This document shows positions 34,831 through 41,772 of a DNA stretch of 64,000 bases, piece by piece (within the stretch, counting starts at the first letter, position 1; each line of letters opens with the position of its first letter). Origin of the DNA: Tildeniella torsiva UHER 1998/13D (lineage in GTDB: Bacteria > Cyanobacteriota > Cyanobacteriia > Phormidesmidales > Phormidesmidaceae). Under the pieces are notes generated by a model. The model did no database searches and had not been told where the DNA came from. It worked only from the letters and a program-made list of their open reading frames with translations. The translations under genes and the position numbers were made by a program. The stretch spans positions 1 through 64,000 of the forward strand of contig JAHHIH010000004.1 in NCBI GenBank assembly GCA_019358835.1, read 5' to 3'.

Positions 34831-34872
34831 GTAGTTGCTGATACGGGAGCCTCCTGCGATCGCCCGTAAGGT
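34831..34872 (+). promoter_or_regulatory. NtcA-activated promoter of the Nit1 operon
   Basis: GTA-GTTGCTGA-TAC (34831-34844) is followed by exactly 22 bases and TAAGGT (34867-34872), again the class II NtcA arrangement. It places the transcript start near 34880. This supports the ATG at 34931 as the first start of the Sll0783 homologue, rather than an upstream in-frame codon at 34835, which would lie inside the NtcA site. Confidence 0.65.
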
Positions 34873-34930
34873 GCTGAGACATGCAGCCAGATATGCCGCG
34901 CTGCCAGCAACTTTGCAAGGAACTGAATTT

Positions 34931-35413
34931 ATGCCTGAAGTAACTTTGCCAGCCCACCAAGCTGGGGATTTTTTGGTTGACTACGAAGAGAAAGTATTTC
35001 CCGATGTGCAGGCCGAACCCGGTGAAAAAGCCCTGATCACTTTCCACACTGTGGCTTTTGAAGGATCTATTGGCCTGGTAAACCTGCTTCAGGCCACTCG
35101 TCTGATTCGTAAAGGCTTTGACACCTCGGTACTGCTCTACGGCCCTGGCGTCACCCTGGGCGTGCAGCGCGGCTTCCCTAAGCTGGGCGATGAAGCTTTC
35201 CCCGGCCACATGGCGATGAACAACCAAATCGTCAAGGTGATGGAGCTAGGCGGCAAGGTTTACGCCTGCCGTTTTGCCCTCCAGGCCCTCTATGGCCACG
35301 GCGAGCCTTCCCTCATCCCCGGCATTCGCCCCATCAACCCCCTCGACGTGCTCGACCTCGTGCTCATGCACCGCAAAGAAGGGGCCTTCATCCTCGACAC
35401 CTGGACGATGTAG
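34931..35413 (+). CDS. MSMEG_0572/Sll0783 family nitrogen starvation response protein
   Basis: The 160-residue protein corresponds to Sll0783 of Synechocystis (NitB of the Nit1C cluster), a conserved protein induced by nitrogen starvation whose biochemistry is unresolved. Features are [25 protein letters not shown] at the start, [21 protein letters not shown], a [23 protein letters not shown] block resembling DsrE-type folds, and [20 protein letters not shown] lies ten bases upstream. It is the first gene of the six-gene plus-strand run. Confidence 0.95.
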   Translation: MPEVTLPAHQAGDFLVDYEEKVFPDVQAEPGEKALITFHTVAFEGSIGLVNLLQATRLIRKGFDTSVLLYGPGVTLGVQRGFPKLGDEAFPGHMAMNNQIVKVMELGGKVYACRFALQALYGHGEPSLIPGIRPINPLDVLDLVLMHRKEGAFILDTWTM

Positions 35414-35428
35414 AACCCTTACCCCCGG

Positions 35429-35491
35429 CCCCTCTTCCCAGGGAGAGGGGAACTCGTACATCCTCTTGTTCCCTCTCCCTCAGGGAGAGGG
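35429..35491. repeat. Paired intergenic hairpins (REP-like)
   Basis: Two strong stems lie in the 128-base gap between the Sll0783 homologue and the nitrilase. One is CCCCTCTTCCC/GGGAGAGGGG (35429-35450). The other is a perfect CCCTCTCCCT/AGGGAGAGGG stem with a one-base loop (35471-35491). The flanks CCCTTACCCC and AGGGTGAGGG extend the symmetry. The composition matches a REP-like repeat common in bacterial intergenic regions. It may attenuate transcription or protect the upstream mRNA. Confidence 0.6.
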
Positions 35492-35541
35492 CTAGGGTGA
35501 GGGCTGCCAGACTGCCCGCCACTCCTCTCCTCCCACCACCA

Positions 35542-36597
35542 ATGCCCATGGATTACACCAAAACCATTCGAGCCGCCGCCGCCCAAATTAGCCCTGTGCT
35601 GTTTAGCTGCGACGGCACTACTGAGAAGGTGCTGGAGACGATCGCCCAGGCGGCCCAGGCCGGGGTAAAGCTAATCGTCTTTCCTGAGACCTTCATTCCC
35701 TACTACCCCTACTTCTCCTTTGTGCAACCGCCCGTTCTCATGGGCAAAGAGCACATGCGGCTCTACGAAGAGGCGGTGGCGGTGCCGGGGCCGGTGACCG
35801 ATGCCGTGGGTCGGGCAGCCCGCTCCTACGGCATGGTGGTGGTGCTGGGGGTGAACGAGCGGGAGGCTGGTTCGATCTACAACACCCAGCTAATTTTTGA
35901 TGCCGATGGCACCCTGGTGCTGAAGCGGCGCAAAATTACTCCCACCTACCACGAGCGCATGGTGTGGGGACAGGGCGATGGGGCCGGGCTCAAGGTGGTG
36001 GAAACGGCGGCGGGGCGCGTTGGGGCGTTGGCCTGCTGGGAACACTACAATCCCCTCGCCCGCTATGCGCTGATGACCCAGAATGAACAGATTCACTGCG
36101 GTCAGTTTCCGGGGTCGATGGTGGGGCAGATTTTTGGCGACCAGATGGAGGTCACCATGCGCCACCACGCTCTGGAGTCGGGGTGTTTTGTAGTGAACGC
36201 CACCGGCTGGCTCACACCGGAGCAAAAGCAGCAGATTACCGCTGATGAAACGATGCAGCGGGTGCTGTCGGGGGGCTGCTACACCGCCATCATCAGCCCC
36301 GAGGGAGTGCCCCTGACGGAGCCGATTAGCGAGGGGGAGGGGCTGGCGATCGCCGATCTCGACTTCTCCCTAATTACCAAGCGCAAGCGCATGATGGACT
36401 CAGTGGGCCACTACGCCCGCCCCGACCTGCTGCGCTTGCGATTGAATGCCGAGCCTTGGTCAGTAGTAGAAACAGCTACCCAGGCGACGGCACAGCTTTC
36501 CTCTGGCATGAATGGATCCTCGCAGGGTGCTCCAGCGTTGGCAGACGAAGCGCCCGTTGGCCTATCTTCCAACAGCCTTGGTCTGCCGACCTCCTAG
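35542..36597 (+). CDS. Nit6803-type nitrilase (Nit1)
   Basis: This 351-residue carbon-nitrogen hydrolase converts nitriles to acids and ammonia. It is the homologue of Synechocystis Sll0784 and of NitC, required for growth on cyanide in Pseudomonas. The catalytic triad is visible: Glu in [12 protein letters not shown], Lys in [20 protein letters not shown] and Cys in [17 protein letters not shown]-terminal extension of about 40 Ser/Ala/Thr-rich residues follows the fold. Start candidates are ATG 35542 and ATG 35548; the earlier in-frame 35497 overlaps the repeat region. Expected to form helical oligomers in the cytosol. Confidence 0.95.
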   Translation: MPMDYTKTIRAAAAQISPVLFSCDGTTEKVLETIAQAAQAGVKLIVFPETFIPYYPYFSFVQPPVLMGKEHMRLYEEAVAVPGPVTDAVGRAARSYGMVVVLGVNEREAGSIYNTQLIFDADGTLVLKRRKITPTYHERMVWGQGDGAGLKVVETAAGRVGALACWEHYNPLARYALMTQNEQIHCGQFPGSMVGQIFGDQMEVTMRHHALESGCFVVNATGWLTPEQKQQITADETMQRVLSGGCYTAIISPEGVPLTEPISEGEGLAIADLDFSLITKRKRMMDSVGHYARPDLLRLRLNAEPWSVVETATQATAQLSSGMNGSSQGAPALADEAPVGLSSNSLGLPTS

Positions 36598-36693
36598 GCC
36601 ATAATTTTCACGACTCCATGGTTATGTGCTCGCTAGCTTGTTTTTAGCGGCAATGGTTGACGCAGGTTTTTATCGGGTATTGAACAGCAGGCC

Positions 36694-37782
36694 ATGAATA
36701 AGCAGCGGTTGATTACAGAGTTACAATCCCACGGGCTGCGAGTAGTGGACTCGGCCCCAGGGACGGCGGGTCGAAAGGGTGGGGCAGGCCCCTCTGACCA
36801 CCGCGCCATCACCATTGATGGCACTACCGTCATGGTGCCGGTCTACACCGACAGCGCTGCTCACTCGCCCTACGCCCTCAGGGCTACTGCCGCTAGCCCC
36901 CTGCATCTAGAGGCCTCGGGGGAGGCCATTACCCCCGTTGATGTGCCCAACGCTCCCAAGTTCTACAGCCTCACCACCGCTGACGGCATTCCTTATTCAA
37001 AAATTGCCCTGCTCCACGGGCGCGACGTGTTGGCCACCACCGTGCAGCAAACCTGCATGCGCTATCGCGACCCGGCTACCGCCTGCCAGTTCTGCGCTAT
37101 CGAAAAATCCCTCGACGCGGGACGCACGATCGCACGCAAGACGCCGCCGCAGCTCGCCGAGGTAGCCGAAGCTGCCGTGCGGCTGGATGGGGTAACCAAC
37201 ATGATCATGACCACGGGAACGCCGAATACGAGCGATCGCGGCGCTGCCTACCTGACCGAATGCGCCGCCGCCATTCGCCAGCGGGTACCAAACTTACCCA
37301 TCCAAGCTCAGTGCGAACCGCCGGATGACTTTGCCTGGTTTAGCCGGATGAAGGCGGCAGGCATTGACAGTTTGGGCATGCACTTAGAAGCGGTGGATCC
37401 TGAAGTGCGGGCCAGAATTATGCCGGGTAAGGCCGAAGTCCCCCTCACTGTCTATTTTGAAGCCTTTGAAGCAGCGGTGAAGGTGTTTGGCTGGGGCCAG
37501 GTGAGTACCTACCTGCTGGCGGGTCTGGGTGACAGCTTAGAAACGCTGGTGGAAGCCAGCGATCGCCTCATCCAGATAGGCGTGTACCCCTTCGTGGTGC
37601 CCTTTGTGCCTATTGGTGAAACACCGCTGGCTCACCATCCTTCCCCTAGCAGCGAGTTTATGTTTGCCCTCTACCAGCGGGTGGGGGCGCTGCTCAAGCA
37701 GTCGGGCATGGCTTCGGCAGATATGAAAGCGGGCTGCGCCAAGTGCGGTGCGTGCTCGGCACTGTCTACGTTTGAAGGTTGA
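36694..37782 (+). CDS. MSMEG_0568/Sll0785 family radical SAM protein
   Basis: This 362-residue radical SAM enzyme belongs to the Nit1 cluster (NitD). The iron-sulfur cysteines are in TCMRYRDPATACQFCAIEK (C-x9-C-x2-C), unlike the classical C-x3-C-x2-C but usual for this family. A second cysteine group, GCAKCGACSAL, ends the protein. The TIM-barrel core shows MIMTTGTPNTSDRG and GMHLEAVDPEVRARIMPGK. The reaction is unknown. The stop overlaps the start of the GNAT gene, indicating translational coupling. Confidence 0.95.
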   Translation: MNKQRLITELQSHGLRVVDSAPGTAGRKGGAGPSDHRAITIDGTTVMVPVYTDSAAHSPYALRATAASPLHLEASGEAITPVDVPNAPKFYSLTTADGIPYSKIALLHGRDVLATTVQQTCMRYRDPATACQFCAIEKSLDAGRTIARKTPPQLAEVAEAAVRLDGVTNMIMTTGTPNTSDRGAAYLTECAAAIRQRVPNLPIQAQCEPPDDFAWFSRMKAAGIDSLGMHLEAVDPEVRARIMPGKAEVPLTVYFEAFEAAVKVFGWGQVSTYLLAGLGDSLETLVEASDRLIQIGVYPFVVPFVPIGETPLAHHPSPSSEFMFALYQRVGALLKQSGMASADMKAGCAKCGACSALSTFEG

Positions 37783-38306
37783 TGATTATGGCACTCCACC
37801 GCTATAGCTTTGAACTGGCTAAAACTCCCCACGACCTAGAGGGCTATTTCGCCCTGCGTCAAGCCATTTTCTGCGAAGAGCAAGGGCTATTTGACCACGA
37901 CGACGCCGACAATTTGGATGGTGTCGCCTACCCCATTGTCGCCATCGACCACGAAGCCCTCCCAGAAAACCGCGTCGTAGGCGTGGTGCGCATTTACGAG
38001 AAATCACCTCGCCTTTGGTACGGTGGGCGGTTAGGGGTGCATCCCAACTATCGCCGGGTGGGGCGCATTGGCAAAGGATTGATTCACAAGGCGGTGACAA
38101 CAGCGAATACCTGGGGCTGCGATCGCTTTCTCGCCACCGTGCAAGAGCAAAACGTCCGCTTCTTTCAGCGCCTCCACTGGGACTCATTGGAGGAGATGGT
38201 GCTGTGCGATCGCAGCCACCATCTGATGGAAGCCGATCTGGCCCACTATCCCCCCGGCGACGAGGTGCGGCCAGTACTGCCCTGGTCGGTGCAGCAGGTG
38301 TCTTGA
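37782..38306 (+). CDS. MSMEG_0567/Sll0786 family N-acetyltransferase
   Basis: This GNAT-fold protein of the Nit1 cluster (NitE) has about 174 residues. The N-terminal YFALRQAIFCEEQGLF is typical of this subgroup. The acetyl-CoA loop region is RLGVHPNYRRVGRIGKGLIHKA, and QEQNVRFFQRLHW is the C-terminal motif. Start is ATG at 37782 (one base shared with the upstream TGA) or ATG at 37788, with AAGG nine bases before the latter. The substrate is unknown. An acetyl-type modification of a pathway intermediate is inferred. Confidence 0.9.
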   Translation: MIMALHRYSFELAKTPHDLEGYFALRQAIFCEEQGLFDHDDADNLDGVAYPIVAIDHEALPENRVVGVVRIYEKSPRLWYGGRLGVHPNYRRVGRIGKGLIHKAVTTANTWGCDRFLATVQEQNVRFFQRLHWDSLEEMVLCDRSHHLMEADLAHYPPGDEVRPVLPWSVQQVS

Positions 38307-38318
38307 AGAATTGGAATA

Positions 38319-38392
38319 GAGTTTTGAATTTTGAGTTTTGAATCTTAAGTTCAGGGCTTAATTCAAAACTCAAAACTAAGAACTCAAAACTC
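38319..38392. repeat. AT-rich inverted repeat of TTTTGAATTTTGAG type
   Basis: Left arm 38329-38343 and right arm 38361-38375 pair perfectly over 15 bases, and the flanks repeat GAGTTTTGA-like heptamers. This resembles short tandem repeats common between cyanobacterial genes. It fills the gap between the GNAT and AIR-synthase-like genes and contrasts with the GC-rich surroundings. Confidence 0.6.
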
Positions 38393-38414
38393 TCAATTCA
38401 CTCCCCCTGCATTT

Positions 38415-39407
38415 ATGTCAAACGAACTCAAGCTATGGGAGCTGGCTGCTGAGCTGCGGCGATCGCTTGGCATTCTTCACAAACAAGACATTCAAACAGC
38501 GGCAGATCGTTTAGGAAAGCACGTCCGCTCCACCAACCAAGCGCCAATTCTGCTGGGGGATGACTGCGCCGCCATTCCCGATGGCGACGGCTACCTGCTG
38601 CTGGCGGCGGAAGGCATGTGGCCTACCTTGGTAGAGACCGACCCCTGGTTTGCCGGGTGGTGCGCCGTGATGGTCAACGTCAGCGACATCTGCGCTATGG
38701 GGGGGCGGGCGATCGCCGTCGTAGACACTATCTGGAGCCAGTCTTCAGAAGCAGTGGAGCCCCTTTGGCAGGGCATGGTAGCTGCCTCCCAAGCCTTCAA
38801 CGTTCCCATCGTCGGCGGGCACACCAGCTGCCACAGCCCCTACGCAGCTTTATCAGTCGCCATCCTAGGCCGGGCCAACAAGCTGATCACCAGCTTTAGC
38901 GCTCAGCCAGGGGATGTGCTGCTACATGTATTGGATATGCAGGGCAAAATGCACCCCCAGTATCCCTTTTGGAATGCGGCGACGGAGGCTGAGCGCGATC
39001 GCCTCCGCACCAACCTGAACCTGCTGCCTACCCTGGCCGAATCGGGCCTCTGCGACACCGGCAAAGATATCAGCATGGGCGGCATTGTCGGCACCACACT
39101 GATGTTGTTGGAGACTTCGGGGTGCGGGGCGGTGCTCGATTTGGGGGCGATCGCCCTACCTCCTGAAATAGACCTCCTCCCCTGGTTACTCAGCTTCCCC
39201 AGTTACGGCTATCTGCTCAGCGTGCGGCCCGACGCTGTAGAGCAAATCCAGCCCCAGTTCCACAACCGAGGATTGGTGTGTGAAACCGTAGGCAGAATTA
39301 CTGAGGGGCAAACCCTCACTCTGAAACTGGGTGATTCCTCGCTTTGCTTTTGGGACTTTGCCACCACAGCCCTTACCGGATTCAGCGGCAAGGGCCATGA
39401 GGTCTAA
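38415..39407 (+). CDS. Sll0787 family AIR synthase-like protein
   Basis: This 330-residue member of the PurM/ThiL/SelD/HypE superfamily belongs to the Nit1 cluster (NitF). It has the Gly-Asp-Asp-Cys-Ala-Ala ATP/Mg site (LLGDDCAAIPDGDGYLLLAAEGM), GWCAVMVNVSDICAMGGRAIAVVD, and DTGKDISMGGIVGTTLMLLE in the C-terminal half. The family uses ATP to activate amide or formyl groups. The substrate here is unknown. The next gene starts two bases after its stop. Confidence 0.95.
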   Translation: MSNELKLWELAAELRRSLGILHKQDIQTAADRLGKHVRSTNQAPILLGDDCAAIPDGDGYLLLAAEGMWPTLVETDPWFAGWCAVMVNVSDICAMGGRAIAVVDTIWSQSSEAVEPLWQGMVAASQAFNVPIVGGHTSCHSPYAALSVAILGRANKLITSFSAQPGDVLLHVLDMQGKMHPQYPFWNAATEAERDRLRTNLNLLPTLAESGLCDTGKDISMGGIVGTTLMLLETSGCGAVLDLGAIALPPEIDLLPWLLSFPSYGYLLSVRPDAVEQIQPQFHNRGLVCETVGRITEGQTLTLKLGDSSLCFWDFATTALTGFSGKGHEV

Positions 39408-39408
39408 C

Positions 39409-40584
39409 ATGGCTCAACCTCTCCAGATTGCGCTGCTCACCTACTCCACCAAGCTCAGGGGTAGCGTTGTGCACACCCTAGAGCTGGCGACGGCCCTGAC
39501 AGAATTAGGGCATCAAGTTTGCGTTTACGCCCTCGATAAAGACGGTCGAGGCTTTGAGCGAGCCGTTCCAGCCAAAGTTCGGTTAGTCCCTGCTGCGCCG
39601 CCCCCGGCTGGCCTGCCTCCTGACCAGGCTACCGACGCGCTGATTCGCCAGCGCATCCAAGAATTTGTCGATTACTTTTTGGCTCATCCCGAAGCCTCCC
39701 ACGACATCTACCACGCCCAGGACTGCATTGGGGCCAATGCCCTAGTGCAGCTGCGGCAGCAGGGGCGGGTGGCCAACGTCGTCAGAACCGTCCACCACAT
39801 CGAAGACTACCCCAGCGTTTATCTCCAGCAGTGCCAAGATAAGTCGATTCGAGACCCAGATTTGTGTTTGTGCGTGAGCGATCGCTGGCACCAAGCCCTC
39901 CGCCATGAGTACGGTATCGACGCCCCCCGAGTACTCAACGGCGTTGACCTGCGGCGTTTCTCCCCAGTCCCCTCAGGCCAGGAAGACGCGATCAAAACTC
40001 GCCATGGCCTCACCGGCTCCCCTATTTTTCTGACCGTGGGTGGCATTGAACCACGCAAGAATTCCATTCGCCTGCTAGAGGCTTTTTCCCAGGTGCTCCA
40101 CATTCATCCTCGGGCACAGCTGGTGATTGCGGGCGGGGCCACACTGTTCGACTACGAGTCTTACCGACAGGAGTTCTTTGCCCTAGCGAAACTATTAGAC
40201 CAGATGCTTGGGCTAACGCTTGAGAAAAATCTCCTTCTGCCGGGGGTGATCCCTGACGATGATCTACCCGCTCTTTACCGCGCTGCCGATGTGTTTTGCT
40301 TCCCGTCAACCAAAGAGGGCTGGGGCTTGGTAGTGCTAGAGGCGATCGCCTCAGCCCTCCCCGTCATCACCGCCAATCAGCCGCCCTTTACCGAATTTCT
40401 CAGCTCAAACCAGGCTTTGTTAGTCAATCCTGATGGGGCCGATGCGATCGCATCTGCCATGCTGGCGGCGTTAGACTCTGAAATGGCCCAAAATCTCGTT
40501 CATCATAGCCAAGCGGTGTTGCCCAACTACACCTGGCAAAAATCGGCCAGCCTGCATGTAGACCACTATCAAACCTTCCTATAG
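39409..40584 (+). CDS. MSMEG_0565 family glycosyltransferase
   Basis: This 391-residue GT-B (GT4-type) glycosyltransferase is encoded at the end of the Nit1 cluster. The N-terminal domain carries YSTKLRGSVVHTLELATAL and a DIYHAQDCIGANAL segment. The C-terminal donor domain has VGGIEPRKNSIRLLEAF and the family E-x7-E motif as STKEGWGLVVLEAIASALPVI. A GAGG six bases upstream supports ATG 39409. Its presence suggests that the cluster product is glycosylated or made from a sugar, which is inference. It is probably the last gene of the operon. Confidence 0.95.
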   Translation: MAQPLQIALLTYSTKLRGSVVHTLELATALTELGHQVCVYALDKDGRGFERAVPAKVRLVPAAPPPAGLPPDQATDALIRQRIQEFVDYFLAHPEASHDIYHAQDCIGANALVQLRQQGRVANVVRTVHHIEDYPSVYLQQCQDKSIRDPDLCLCVSDRWHQALRHEYGIDAPRVLNGVDLRRFSPVPSGQEDAIKTRHGLTGSPIFLTVGGIEPRKNSIRLLEAFSQVLHIHPRAQLVIAGGATLFDYESYRQEFFALAKLLDQMLGLTLEKNLLLPGVIPDDDLPALYRAADVFCFPSTKEGWGLVVLEAIASALPVITANQPPFTEFLSSNQALLVNPDGADAIASAMLAALDSEMAQNLVHHSQAVLPNYTWQKSASLHVDHYQTFL

Positions 40585-40755
40585 CCGCCGATCTAACGGT
40601 CAAAACCCACCCAGCAAAGAAAATTCTGACTACCATGGAGAGAGGGAAATCGCTACAGAGCTTAGCCCGGTTGCCGGTCAGAATTCCCATGGAAATAAGT
40701 TTCTAAAACCTAGCTTGGGTTGCCAAGAAGTTGTTCACTTACAAGGGTCGTCTGA

Positions 40756-41379
40756 GTGGCTGCTGCTGCCATGGTCAATGTCGTTTCTAACTCTGCCCCT
40801 GCCGATACGCTGCCTCTGGTGGATGCGCCAGCCCCCGATGAGGTGCAGCTCAGTTTGCCGGTAGACGAGCCAGCCCCAGAGCCGTTGGCCATTCCCCCCG
40901 CGACGCTGGTGCTGGCGGCCCAAGACGTGCGTATGGTGCTGCGCGAGCAAAACGAGCAGAGCCAAATTTTGACCACCAAACTCAATATTTTGTTTGTGGC
41001 CAATGGGGCGCTGCTGACTAGCCTCAGCATTTCGCGGCTGCTGGTCAGCGGCAGCGTGTTTAGCCTGGCCGAAATCATCGGGTTTTTGGCCAGCTTTTCG
41101 CTGTTGATGGGGGCGTTTTTGCCCCGTCAGGTGGCGGTTACCCCCAACCTAGAAGACCGTAAATTTTTGGAAACCTACCTGGCGCTGCCTGAGCAAGACT
41201 ATCAGCTGCAAATGCTGGTCAACCTGTCTGAAACCTACAATGCCAACAAGCAGCGCCTCGAAGATACTTCGCAAAGCCTTAAATATGCGGCTTACACCAT
41301 CTGGGGTACAACTGTTATTATGCTGGTACATATCCTGGTAATTTACGTGGCAACTGGGTCATCTTCTGGGTTAATCTAG
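40756..41379 (+). CDS. Multi-helix membrane protein, SLATT/PycTM-like architecture
   Basis: The 207-residue protein has a Pro/Ala/Glu-rich N-terminal 60 residues, then two adjacent membrane helices (about 85-105 and 110-128). A soluble helical segment of about 55 residues follows, and a C-terminal helix (about 178-198). The KLNILFVANGALLTSLSISRLL segment resembles two-helix effector modules of the SLATT/PycTM type, but no cyclase or nucleotide-sensing partner is encoded nearby and the match is by eye only. GTG at 40756 is the likely start, with AAGGG upstream. It might simply be a cyanobacterial membrane protein of unknown role. Confidence 0.6.
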   Translation: MAAAAMVNVVSNSAPADTLPLVDAPAPDEVQLSLPVDEPAPEPLAIPPATLVLAAQDVRMVLREQNEQSQILTTKLNILFVANGALLTSLSISRLLVSGSVFSLAEIIGFLASFSLLMGAFLPRQVAVTPNLEDRKFLETYLALPEQDYQLQMLVNLSETYNANKQRLEDTSQSLKYAAYTIWGTTVIMLVHILVIYVATGSSSGLI

Positions 41380-41448
41380 CGCCAGTCTAGAGACTGTATA
41401 TAGAAGCGCTGACTCTAACGTTTTTGACCGCACGCAGCGGGAACCAGT

Positions 41449-41751
41449 ATGAGTGATGGACAGCAGGAAACTACTCTAGAGCGGCGTGTCGCGCTGCCGG
41501 AGCCAGATGTGAGCAACATTACTGTGCTCACCGAGAGCTTGCCCAACGAGCCCGTGCTGCCCTGGCACCACTTCGACTCGCCCTGGCTAGAGCGCGATGG
41601 CGAAGCGGCCGGTGACGCAGAGGACGTGCCTCTAGACGTCGAGGCTGAACCCGATGAGCAGCTTACCCTAGAGTTAGAGGTGCTGGTTGGTTCTGTGGAT
41701 GACCTGCCCGCTGACTCTGCTGATAACTTGCCCGAAGAATCTGTGGCCTAG
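41449..41751 (+). CDS. Small acidic hypothetical protein
   Basis: The 100-residue protein is strongly acidic (runs of Glu/Asp from residue 48 onward, including DVEAEPDEQLTLELEVL) and probably disordered. It has no cysteine, signal peptide or membrane segment. A short central motif, LPWHHFDSPWLERD, is the only part with aromatic residues and could be a binding peptide. It follows the membrane protein gene by about 70 bases on the same strand, so the two may be co-transcribed. I do not recognise the family. Confidence 0.5.
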   Translation: MSDGQQETTLERRVALPEPDVSNITVLTESLPNEPVLPWHHFDSPWLERDGEAAGDAEDVPLDVEAEPDEQLTLELEVLVGSVDDLPADSADNLPEESVA

Positions 41752-41772
41752 GGCAATTACTCAAGCAAGTCT

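Noticed and set aside
34835..34930. 32-codon 5' extension of the Sll0783 homologue
   Set aside because: It would begin inside the NtcA site and before the predicted -10 box; family homology starts at 34931.
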